Positions 32,791 through 42,609 of a stretch of DNA of 64,000 nt are shown here, in pieces. This stretch comes from Takakia lepidozioides (Eukaryota; Streptophyta; Takakiopsida; Takakiales; Takakiaceae): NCBI GenBank assembly GCA_030704615.1, contig CM060733.1, positions 53,260,001-53,324,000 of the forward strand, in the 5' to 3' direction. The number at the start of each line of letters is the position of its first letter. The first letter of the stretch is position 1. Under the pieces are notes generated by a model that searched no databases, was not told the DNA's origin, and saw nothing but the letters and a program-made list of their open reading frames with translations. A program made the position numbers and the translations under genes.

Positions 32791-34374
32791 AACCAAGAAA
32801 TCTATAAGTCACCATTGTGCACACACAGCAGCCAAACAACATAAACAGCTGTCTTGTTCTAAAAAACATTTGATGTTCTCAGCAAATAATATTTGACAAT
32901 GTGGTCAGTAGGGGCACTCATTCCAATAAAACGACACTACAGCTGCCTGTACAGGAAAGGATGTAAGTTCAAGCTCACTCACTTGGAGTTTCCACCTCTA
33001 TACCATGAAGTTGATGAACGGTCCCATTGCCAAGCGGCTGCCACAGTACACCCGTAAATGTCAGTCCCCAGAACACCCCATTGCCTTCGATCAATCAGGA
33101 GTGAACGTCAGAAAATAATCCTACTTGCAGTCTCCACTTCCATTTGGTCTCTCTCTCAGGTAGACAATGTCTGTCAGGGAGTCAGATGCACATTTGCACA
33201 TCTACACGGAAATCAAGAAACAAATCTGCAGCATACTCCAGTCTGGTGGAAACTGTTCTGACACAATCTCTCCCATTAGTACAACTCTACCTCCTATTAC
33301 ATAGTATTGCTGCAGCACAATGATAAATAAAACTGCTTGCTGGCATTTAACTTTGGAGAGACCAACGTGATTCCTAGTGGACCAGCTTGCTTTGATTACA
33401 TAAGTAAACCATCCTTAAGAAACATGTCGTTCAGGGGAATTACCAACTCCTCTACGGCCGCCGCACTATCCTGAATGTAGAGCTCACTGGCCTTGACGTT
33501 TCGGTGAGAGACTCCAACCCTGGAATCAGGTCTTGCTGCTTCCCACCTACACGCACCTTGCCATGAAACACGTCCAAAGCGGTCCGATGACGATGACACG
33601 GATTGCCAAGTTCCATTTTCAATAAGAGATGAACAATGGCAATCTCTGCCGTACAAAGCCCCCTTCACCGGAAGGTAGGGGGTTGGAGGCATGAGTGTCT
33701 ACGGCCAACTGCTGCTCATGGCCTGCTAGTACTACAATTGGACCTGCCAAAGATGAAACAAATCTCTGCAAGGCCATTCAAGTTTTATTAGGCAATGAGA
33801 CTTTGTGACACCACTTCCACTTTCAAACAAATTCACATGGGGAAAGGGCTAAGGCAAGCTACGGATGTACTGGGGCCTATCTTGCTGGGCAAGTCAGAAT
33901 TGCAGTCAGAATTGCAAACGTGTTGCTGCAAAAACAGGAATTTTGAGGTGAGGCAGCCAATCTTCTTGCAGACCGAAAGCCGTAAAGTATGAAAAAGGAC
34001 ATAGATGGACAGGATTGCTCAGTCGTTAGAATGGGAAATGTCATACCTGCAAGCCAGCTTCAGAGTAAACTCGAAGAAAATGAAGACCAGTAGCTGCTGC
34101 AGCCCAACCATTGCCAATTACCACTGCCTTGACCTCCTCTTCAATAGGAAACCGCATCGACCGCTGCACGACACTCAAATTTCGTAAATCACCGAGTTTC
34201 TTCAAGACCAGAGTTTGCTTGGTGTACCTTCTCGATCTGGGAAGAGCTCCTCTGCCGCAGAGGAGCAGCGGCAAAACTCCCGCCTTGAGTTGCGAACCCC
34301 TAAACCGGGTGGTTCCCTTCTTTGTTCCCCGATTTTCGAAGAATATTAAAACGTATTATGTACATGTGGCCTAA

Positions 34375-34560
34375 GGTCTTAGGGCCTGAGGTCATGTGGC
34401 CTAGGGTCTTAGGGCCTGAGGTCATGTGGCCTAGTGTCTTAGGGCCTGAGGTCATGTGGCCTAGGGTCTTAGGGCCTGAGGTCATGTGGCCTAGGGTCTT
34501 AGGGCCTGAGGTCATGTGGCCTAAGGTTCTAGGGCCTGAGATCATGTGGCCTGGGATGGG
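34375..34560. repeat. 30 bp tandem repeat in right arm of D2
   Basis: About six copies of a 30 bp unit containing CTAGGGTCTTAGGGCCTGAG followed by GTCATGTGGC. The copies are close to identical and there are no spacers. Because the unit length is a multiple of three, it generates a spurious repetitive open frame on each strand. Confidence 0.95.
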
Positions 34561-35213
34561 GATCCTAGGGCTTGAGGTCCCATTGTCTGAAGCTGAGGTC
34601 ACGTGGCTTGAGGTCTACGGCATGAAGTTTTTTTATGACTGCCCATCCCTTATTTTTTCAGATAAGATATACGTATTTTGAAAATATATAGAAAATACAT
34701 TATACGTCTTGAGGTTGAGCCTCAAGCCAAGGACATTAGCTCAAGCCACATTGCATCTCAAAGCCTACAGAATCTTTACCTATGTTTCTGGAATATTCCA
34801 CTCAAGTCCCAAGGCCTGCGGCTCCAACCATGATAGCTGTTTTGGGATTCCATACACGGAGCCCCATTGGCCTTCTTCTTACGTGGTAAGGACAGGATTA
34901 CCTCCAGGAAGGTTGTGTCTCAGGCAACTGCCGCAGAATTGTCGGCAGACAGCAACTCCTTCGTCGCTGTTCGTAGTTCGTTTCTTTTTCTACCCATTCC
35001 AGACTGATAAACGAACTTTATTCTCAGTTTCTTTTTCTAATCACCCAAACCGAAATAGTATACTGTTGGAATCCGTCAGTATTGTCCAATCTTTTTCCAT
35101 TATATTGTAACTTTTGAAAGTATAGCTTATCTTTTTTTCAACTCTATCTTTTCATTTAGTAAAAAGCAGCCAAACGGATACTTTAAGTAAAGTAAAAGAG
35201 CCACATCACAAGT

Positions 35214-35221
35214 ATATAATG
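35214..35221 (+). promoter_or_regulatory. TATA box of the GDSL gene
   Basis: The sequence TATATAAT lies about 190 bp upstream of the chosen start codon, giving a 5' UTR of roughly 160 bp. It is about 400 bp from the outer end of the right arm of D2, so the promoter is compact or partly replaced by the transposon. Confidence 0.5.
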
Positions 35222-35406
35222 ATGGGTGAGCTTAAGCTTCTCTCTATCACACACTGACCAAGCAAGTTTCTTGTGTTAAGTTACTTGTGATCTGTTTTGT
35301 GGTCGTATCTCTCTCACAAAATTGTATCCGCACTCACTTCATTTTGGTCTTCTGTGCACGTAGTTTTGGAGTTTATTGTGTTCAGGTGCGATTAGTGTTT
35401 ATAGCA

Positions 35407-37491
35407 ATGTGCATCATGTGTCCCGCGATGTTGTTTTCGGTGGTACTTTTAGCTACAACTTGGAGCATACATGCTCAATCCCTCGGGAATGTCAAACCGG
35501 CTTGCCCATCTGGTGCTCTGTTTATGTTTGGTGACTCACTTTCCGATACGGGGAATGATCAGTTAGCATTCCCATCAAACGAATTACTACATTTGAATAG
35601 ACCGTATGGAGAAACTTTTTATGGACACCCTGCCGGCCGCTATTCCAATGGTCGTCTTGTGATTGACTTCATAGGTAAGCGTCTCGTGGCTTTTCAGACC
35701 ATGAAATTTCATTTCCATTGTAATGAGATTCCCATGATACCTTTGCCACTGTACGTCAATATTGTTATATTTGTGAAACTCGCAAATTTTTAATCTTATT
35801 TAATTATTTTTATGACATTAGTAAGTCTATAAGTTTACAGGCACGTTTCAAGTATGTTGTAGTTTGATTGAGAACCATCTTCAGATCCTAACATAATTGT
35901 TTGATGATGTTGTTAATGCGGAAAAACAGCTCACGCACTTGGATTTCCATTTCTCACCCCTATCCAAGCATACATTACAAATGTTACGGACCCCGATTTT
36001 CGTCATGGGATAAATTTTGCATACGCCGGAGCCACCGCACGAAATGATGACTATATTGTTCCGTATTATCTTGAGCTGCAAGTGGAGCAATTTTTGGATT
36101 TCAAATCTAATGCAAATTGTAAGTTTTTCTTCTAAAACTGGACATTATAGTTAATTTACTTATATAAACTTGTCATATAACATAAACGGATCTGTGCCAG
36201 AAAGTTTCCAATACATTTGCTCCATATTACATACTTTGATATCTGAATAACTTATTTATAGCGTGAAATATGTTTTTTGAAAATCATGATCTAAAACATG
36301 TTTTCTGGCATGTGCAGCAAAACTAGCGGAAGAATTACGACCCACATCACAAGCCTACGACAATGGACTATACGTTATTCATGCGGGAGGCAACGATTTT
36401 TCATATCAGTACCTACGAAACATAGCACCTGCAAACGTCACCGAATTTACTGTACCTGAATCAGTGGCAGCAATTTCAGCTGCTACAGAGGTAGGTTTCC
36501 AATCCTATAATTTGTATAATGTTTTTATTTAACCATATTATTCTATATTAATAATTATTAGAGAACATATGATACTTCTCAATCTAAATCAAAGTTGAAC
36601 CATTATAACAAAGAGCAATGTATTACAGAAATTTGGGTTTAATTTTTTTCCCTTCAATAATTTGAAAGCTCTCAAGGGCTTCCTCCTCTTTCATTTAAAA
36701 AAAAATGTCAATGTCATTTAAATTTATCAAAGACTCTCATCTAATTTACTTGTTATAATTGTGACTGCAGACTCTATATAATTCCGGAGCTCGAAATTTT
36801 TTTATTTTCAACAACCCAGCAGAAGGATGTGCGACATTTTTCCTCTCATATTTTGGCAATGGCAATTTTTCTAGAGACGAGTATGGATGCTTGATCTCGC
36901 ACAATGAAGTTGTCAAAGCCTACAACCACGGATTCGAAAGAATGATTAAAGACTTGCGTCGGCGATTGCCAGGAATTACAATTCATTTTGGTCGTTACTA
37001 TGATATCAACTTCGACATTGTAAAAAGCCCACAACAATACGGTAAGATCCCAATGTAATATTTATAATTAAATGTAAACTTTATTCTCTGCGGATTATAA
37101 CAACATTTTTTTCACTAAAAACGTTAGTTTGCTTTTGCTTAATCATTAAATCATACACTTGGATTTTGTTGACTGACTTATAATCCCATCGTTTGTGTCT
37201 TTAGGATTTCCAAAAGAGAACATTTTTCAGGCGGCTTGCGGATATGGACATCCATATAATTTCAACAAGGCTGTGATTTGCGGAAACAATGGAACCTTTG
37301 AAGGGAAAACTGTGGATTTGGACACCTACAAATCTCGGGATCCCGCCAAATATATTATTTGGGACGGAATTCACTTTACTGAATCATTTTACAAGATTGT
37401 AGCAAAATCTTTTTTAATGGGAGAGTATTTGGACCCACCCACTGATTTCATCACCCAATGCAACTTGAATTCAGAGTATTTTCTAGAGTGA
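35407..37491 (+). CDS. GDSL-type esterase/lipase, five exons, 395 aa
   Basis: Exons 35407-35674, 35930-36118, 36318-36490, 36771-37041 and 37205-37491 have GT/AG borders and join in frame to 395 residues, a normal length for plant GDSL enzymes. The start is the ATG that opens a signal peptide (MCIMCPAMLFSVVLLATTWS, then IHAQ). An in-frame ATG 120 bp upstream would spoil it. The SGNH blocks are all present: FMFGDSLSDTGN (nucleophile Ser), DFRHGINFAYAGAT (Gly), HAGGNDF (Asn) and WDGIHFTE (catalytic Asp-x-x-His). The product should be secreted, or enter the endomembrane system, and hydrolyse ester substrates such as lipids, cutin-type or acetylated wall components; the substrate cannot be read from sequence. 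N-glycosylation sequons are present (NVT, NFS, NGT). Poly(A)-type AATAAA occurs near 37690. Confidence 0.93.
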
Positions 37492-37499
37492 TCGCGATG

Positions 37500-38660
37500 C
37501 ATTAGTTGACTCTGATGGTTTACTTCATTCATGTGGACTTAGCCTCAGTTTCCAGGGCAGTGCCCTCATCCATGATATGAGCTTTAGGGTCCATTTTCTT
37601 TTTTTTTCTAAGTTTCTTAAAGAAAAAAAAAACAGGAGTCCCGAACTTCCTTTTCTTTGCTCTGAAGAATTTTCATTTTTCCCCTTTATTAATAAAATGG
37701 AAGCTTCCCATTCATTGCATGGAGTTACAGTGCACAGAAAATCATGCTGACTTTTAGGAGTATTCTAGTATTCACTTCAAATGTGAAATGGATGCCCAGA
37801 GCTGAATGGTGAAGACATCAAAGTAGCAACTGGCAAGACTCTGTTTTAAAACTTCAATGTCAAACAAACCCAATGTATATAATTGAGGCACTTGCAGGCA
37901 AACATCTGCAGATTTGCTCAATGCTTCAAAACTGATTGAAAATTCACTCGCGGAACCTTGGTATGAAGACAAAAACCCTGATAATATTTTTACTGATGTA
38001 GATATGATTCAGTTATTCCAACACCATATCTTTTTGTTGCCTCCTCATCTGTCAAGCTTGGAGCATGCGAAGCCCTGGAGCACTTTACAGACATAGCAAC
38101 AAACATACTTCCATCTCTGCCCACATACAAATCCCAGTCTTCTTTGCTGCATGCGATAACTTGTACTCTTGATTCGCTGTCCAAGACAACTTGTGAATTC
38201 TCAAGCCCCACCCCAAAATGACATGCTATGCATCCAAAAATTAAAACTCACATATGGTGGAAATTCCAGTTATGTGCAATCAAAATTTGATTGCACACTT
38301 TGTGACTCAACAGTGACCTCTCGAATAAGAAAACATACACTTGCATACACAAGCATGGATGACCCAGCCTGACCCCCTCCACAGATAATTATCAAAAACA
38401 GTTGGAGGGTAGTCGACTTTCAGTGACAGTAAGGTTTTCCCCATTCAAATGGGTAACTGTCTCAAAAACATGCAGCAAACAATGGAAGCTCAATCTGTGT
38501 AAGCATGCTATCAAAAGTGGTCGCTCAGAGCTGAAATCTTGGTCTGGAAGGATGTAAGCAAGTTAGATCAGTCACAACTGCATGGCATACAAATACGCAC
38601 TGCCATGTAAGTAGACCATAAGGGTTTCAAGTGAGATTGCTAAGGGTCACTATAGTCATT
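37500..38660. other. Interval between GDSL and SIRB genes
   Basis: It probably holds the 3' UTR of the GDSL gene (to about 37700, with AATAAAATGG near 37690) and the 3' UTR of the minus-strand gene. A minus-strand frame at 37990-38211 (SKEDWDLYVGRDGSMFVAM and DEEATKRYGVGI) looks protein-like, but I cannot assign it to a family or link it to either neighbour. Confidence 0.4.
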
Positions 38661-41126
38661 CTAAGTTGGTCTTGCACCCATGTGGGTATCCACAGCAGTT
38701 GAAGAAGTGAGCTGCTGGCAACGGCCAGTCCCCGCACACATGTCACACTCAGCAACCTCACCTGACACTTAGCTCAGACAGTAGTTCATTCGATCTTCCA
38801 ACACAGTCTGCCAAGAATTGACAAAATTCCCACTTTTTAGCACAACTCTCACAATTAACTGTTTTGAACACCTCTTCCTGCTATGGACTGGTTCAAACTA
38901 CCGGTCCCCCCCCACTCCCTCTTTCTGTCTCTTGGTCTATGTCACATTATGCCTTTCACATTTTCCTTTCTCTCAACGGTACGATTGACAATGCAGACCC
39001 AGCTATATACGTTGCATCTGCCTTAAGGAAGAGGGTTTAAATAGCAGTGTTGGAATCCATATTGTGCTTTAGCAGCAGATTAATAACAAACCCTCAAATC
39101 AACATTCAATCCCCTGGTATGGGATTGTTGTCAGCTGTGAGGGAGCACCATGGCAATGGCAGGGTCAATTTCATAACCTCATGAATTAAAAGCAGGGTTG
39201 GACAGCGAATGTCTCTTTTCGAATAGCCAAAATTCAATTGTGAAACGAAAATTTACTTGCAATGGCTTGACTGTGGTTCCAAAGCAGTTTCTGAGACGCA
39301 TGGATTCCACGAGAGATGTTTACCCTGTCCCTTGTCAGGAACAAGATCAACCGTAAGATTAGATTTTCAAACTAGGTGCTAGAACCATTGTTTTTCTTCA
39401 GAGCTTTTGTTTCTCCAGATTGTTGCAGTCAGGCATACCCTGCACCTATGAAGAGCCCCTAGACCCTCTTCTTTCGACACACCTGTTTCCCACAGTGTTT
39501 GTAGCAGTGATGGTTTTGAAATCAGCTGCTATACAGTGGCGACAAACTCAAAAGTCAAAATAGAAAAAAATAAGCCCCAGTGGCAAAGCAAAACTGCGTG
39601 AGCATTGATAACAACACTGCAGAGTGGGCACCCATGATATAGTGAAAGCAACAGACTTTAGGAGGAGGAAAAGAACCCCACCACCATAAGCTCATGCAAT
39701 CCAATGGGGGCGGTTACAAGATAGGGTACACACGCATGCCTCGTAGCTGCTTCTGCTGCCAATGCTGGAATGTCGCAATGAATCCCTTTTTGTAAGGAGG
39801 GATGAGTATGAGAGAGATGAAGTAGTTAGGACTTTGCCGGCGCCTTGGCCGGAGCCTTGGGTGCAGTAAATGATCAGTTCCTGAACAACCTAAACACAGG
39901 AGATGAGGAGTGGTCACATGCTCCAGGAAAGGTGGGGAGAGCGAGAAGAGCAGAATGGTGAGCCACATAGTAAAAACTTCCCACCTGAGACCAGTGTCGA
40001 CCTGGGAACAGAAAATAAGGACTGATGATGATGCGGGTGGCCCCTTGCTGCACGCATTGATAGAAAGCATCTGCAATTGTTGGCTTTGCTAGCTCCTGCA
40101 TAGCCACGCTCTTGTAACTATAACACTCTTAGATTTTACATGGAACGACCAGAGAAGCAATCGCAAAAAGTGACTACGGCCTTCCTCAGTCCTCAGTCAG
40201 TCACAGGTAGGGAACAATACATTACCATGTGGGCGGGTTCGAGAATTGGATGACCCGACATTTCCTTGTACATTGCCACAAACTCCTCTGCATCCCTGCT
40301 TCATACTCAGTCACTGTGGCTATTTCGCAAGTCCCTGCTTAAGTCCCTGCTTTTGTGGATCCTTCATTGCTAGTTATTACATACTAAATCAACGCCTGCC
40401 CTCCACCTCAAATCTGTACCTGCAACAGCTCTGCGTACAGAAAGTGTCAAAGACAAAGAATGGATGGAGAAAAGTGTGACGTACCTAGCTTTGCATTTGA
40501 CTCCGCACGCCGGGAGCCGTGGTCCACAATTATCACTGCATCCCCCTCCTGCGTCCACATCGTTTGCCTACGTGTGTCAACTCCCACGTTGTGCAAACAT
40601 TCATGAAACTATGCGGGTCTTCAGTCTTCACTTCCAAGTGTTGGTTTGAACCCTAAGCTTAATCCAGTGAATGTCAAGTTAGACATGAAGCAACACATAG
40701 CGACGACAACGGTTGAACTGAGTCTGCAGAAACACACCACTTGTTCATTCACGATTTGGTCCAAATTCAATCAAAACTTTATCAATCCTTGAAGTGCTAT
40801 CTGAGACCCACCCCTAGCTTGCTTTGCCTGGAACCCACTGCCAATTTGTCTTTCGACAAAGGGGTTGGGATCCGTTGCATTGCAGCGATGCGATGCCAGC
40901 TGCGAAAACGATGCTCCCTGTAAGCCACTAGACTTTCACAACTTCTGACTACATCTATACCATCCCTGTATCTCGATTTCCCTCTTCCACTACCAAGGGA
41001 GCTGACAAGTGCTATGCCACTGCCACTCTGCCTAAGGCTATGGTTTCTTGAAGCACAAGATCTGGGGAAGCAGTATTGTAGAGAGGAGGAGAAAGTAGGA
41101 ATTGAAACCGGGGAGTGACTGGGCAT
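38661..41126 (-). CDS. SIRB: Sirohydrochlorin ferrochelatase, chloroplastic, seven exons (splice sites around exons 5-6 doubtful)
   Basis: Exons on the minus strand: 41126-40812 (105 residues, Ser- and Arg-rich plastid transit peptide, MPSHSPVSIPTFSSSLQYCF), 40548-40485 (EGDAVIIVDHGSRRAESN), 40287-40226 (EEFVAMYKEMSGHPILEPAH), 40095-39985 (ELAKPTIADAFYQCVQQGAT, then SPYFLFPGRHW), 39774-39718 (DIPALAAEAATRHACVPYL), about 39323-39257 (GIHASQKLLWNHSQAIA) and 38761-38661 (EVAECDMCAGTGRC, then stop). The active-site His residues lie in VDHGS and PAH, and the C-x2-C-x4-C cluster motif of plant SirB is at the end. The enzyme inserts Fe into sirohydrochlorin to make sirohaem for nitrite and sulfite reductases. 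The acceptor before exon 5 reads TTGC-GAC with no AG, and the exon 6 acceptor is one base out of frame, so this copy may be damaged or mis-sequenced. Confidence 0.82.
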
Positions 41127-41504
41127 CTCAGAAACAAATTCTCGGCAACGAACAAACTGCTAGCAGGTGACAAATCCTAGTGGTTTCTAAGGTACTGATA
41201 GTGTGCAAAGATACTACCAAGTTTTGTAGAAGAGACAATCTGCCATTTGGGTGGTAAGCTCGTGACTAGGTATTCTGTAAAGGTTTAAGAACAAACAGAA
41301 AGTTACACGTGGGCTGCTTCTTCAGGTGCACTTTTAAGGTGCATACTGCATACTACTTGAGCGACTGCTCCACTGTAGTCTTGTTGGCAAACATAGTGAA
41401 CTGGTGAAGGATGTCTGAGCGAAAGGCTCCTTCCCTGAGCAATTTCCTCCTTTTCCATACTGAGGGAAGGAGCCACTCGCTCAAACATCCTTCACCCGTT
41501 CACC

Positions 41505-41987
41505 ATGGACATCTTTCACTCCTTCATTCATCGCTTTTCAATCGAGTTGGGAAAGGGTCAAATGCATGATCCAGGTGTTGCTGGCGCAGTGAAGGCCGCC
41601 ATGCTGCAGGCGGTTGTGTGCAACGTGCTTGCTCCTTCTACTCTCTTCCTCCCCGTGCTCGAGCTTAGGTTTCATTTCGCCTCGTTCTGGCTTCACTGTT
41701 TTATGGGTTTCATTGCAGACGCGAGGGTAAGATTACCACAGGCCCAAGATATGCCTGCGTTGGTGAACAGAGTGCTGTCGCAAGTCCGAGTGTCATCTTT
41801 TATGGGCGGTCCACGTATAACTTTGCAGAAGGCCGCAGCCGGGCCCCGAATTATTCAATCACATGCCTCTCGATCAGGGGAGACGAGGGATGCGGCCTTG
41901 TTGCATCCGGCATGGACTCCATCAGTATGTGGGGTCATCGACACAGTGTCAGGTGCTGTTTATACATTTGTCTACGATAGTCTGTAG
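41505..41987 (+). CDS. Unassigned open frame, 160 aa
   Basis: An open frame without internal stops from MDIFHSFIHRF to TFVYDSL. It contains a hydrophobic stretch (LAPSTLFLPVLELRFHFASF and LHCFMGFIA) and a more polar C-terminal half. Possible splice signals inside it (CAG before ACGCGAG, then GTAAG near 41720-41730) mean that part of the frame could be intron. I do not recognise the family. It starts about 380 bp from the 5' end of SIRB on the other strand, so the two could share a divergent promoter. Confidence 0.35.
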   Translation: MDIFHSFIHRFSIELGKGQMHDPGVAGAVKAAMLQAVVCNVLAPSTLFLPVLELRFHFASFWLHCFMGFIADARVRLPQAQDMPALVNRVLSQVRVSSFMGGPRITLQKAAAGPRIIQSHASRSGETRDAALLHPAWTPSVCGVIDTVSGAVYTFVYDSL

Positions 41988-42322
41988 CTTGTGTCAATCT
42001 ATGTCTTGTTGAGTAGACTGTTTTTGTTCATACTGATCTACCGATCAGTTCGTTTGAAAGCGTGAGAAGAGGTACATATGTGCCAGGGTTTACGTGCAGT
42101 TGCTATCAAGACCTTCGGGCTGAATCGGAATCTCGATATGTACGTAGTCGTTTCACGTGAGAGGTCTTGAAGAGCAGTATTCCAGAATTAAAGGATATGT
42201 TTTTCCTCATCAAACTATGGGTTTTAGGTAACGTCAGTTGAGCCAGGAAGCTACGAGGTTGCAGATTCTTCAACTTTCTGGCTGAACCGATGTGCTTATA
42301 GGACCAATTCGCTTCATCCTAG

Positions 42323-42604
42323 TTGAAATCTGAGGTGGGGTACGCTGCTCAAGATGGTGGGACTTGGATGCCAGGCTACGAGAGGGGATATGCAACAGAC
42401 GCTAACATTGAACTGCCTGGTCTCGCAATAGACTCGGCACGGTTGAAGGAGGAGCAATCAAACGAAACCTACATGTCAGTGGCCATGGTCATGCTTTACG
42501 CAGCCGGTAAGGGCGGGGAGGATGATGGCGCAGATCAGGAGCATGTATTGGAAGCTCCAGGAAGGACTACGAGTGCAGCAAAAAACGATCATGCAAAGGG
42601 TTAG
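42323..42604 (+). CDS. Unassigned open frame, possible later exon of the preceding gene
   Basis: The frame encodes GYAAQDGGTWMPGYERGYAT, ELPGLAIDSARLKEEQSNET and an acidic Gly-rich end, EDDGADQEHVLE. Composition is that of a soluble protein. It may be a downstream exon of the 41505 frame. I cannot name a family and there is no supporting homology that I recall. Confidence 0.25.
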   Translation: MKSEVGYAAQDGGTWMPGYERGYATDANIELPGLAIDSARLKEEQSNETYMSVAMVMLYAAGKGGEDDGADQEHVLEAPGRTTSAAKNDHAKG

Positions 42605-42609
42605 AAGAA

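Larger units (their letters stand above)
26657..34815. mobile_element. Inverted-repeat element D2 carrying host gene fragments
   Basis: The left arm (about 26657-27250) and right arm (about 34200-34815) are inverted copies. The inner parts (27080-27245 against 34205-34380) are closely similar, including GGGGAACAAAGAAGGGAACC and CACCAAGCAAACTCTGGTCT. The outer parts are more diverged but share short blocks such as GGACTTG...AATATTC. Both arms contain a 30 bp tandem repeat, with about three copies on the left and six on the right. The 7 kb interior holds an NAD(P)H dehydrogenase pseudogene on the plus strand and a shikimate-kinase-like fragment on the minus strand. No transposase was recognised. 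Long arms plus captured genes with introns recall Pack-MULE elements. Confidence 0.6.

Noticed and set aside
34300-34681. Repetitive open frames on both strands with a ten-residue unit, and a superficial resemblance to a CRISPR array
   Set aside because: The units are contiguous with no spacers, and the frame arises because the 30 bp unit is divisible by three. It is a minisatellite in a plant transposon arm.
37990-38211. Minus-strand frame as an extra SIRB exon
   Set aside because: SIRB already ends at 38661 with its Cys cluster and a stop, and this frame does not resemble ferrochelatases.
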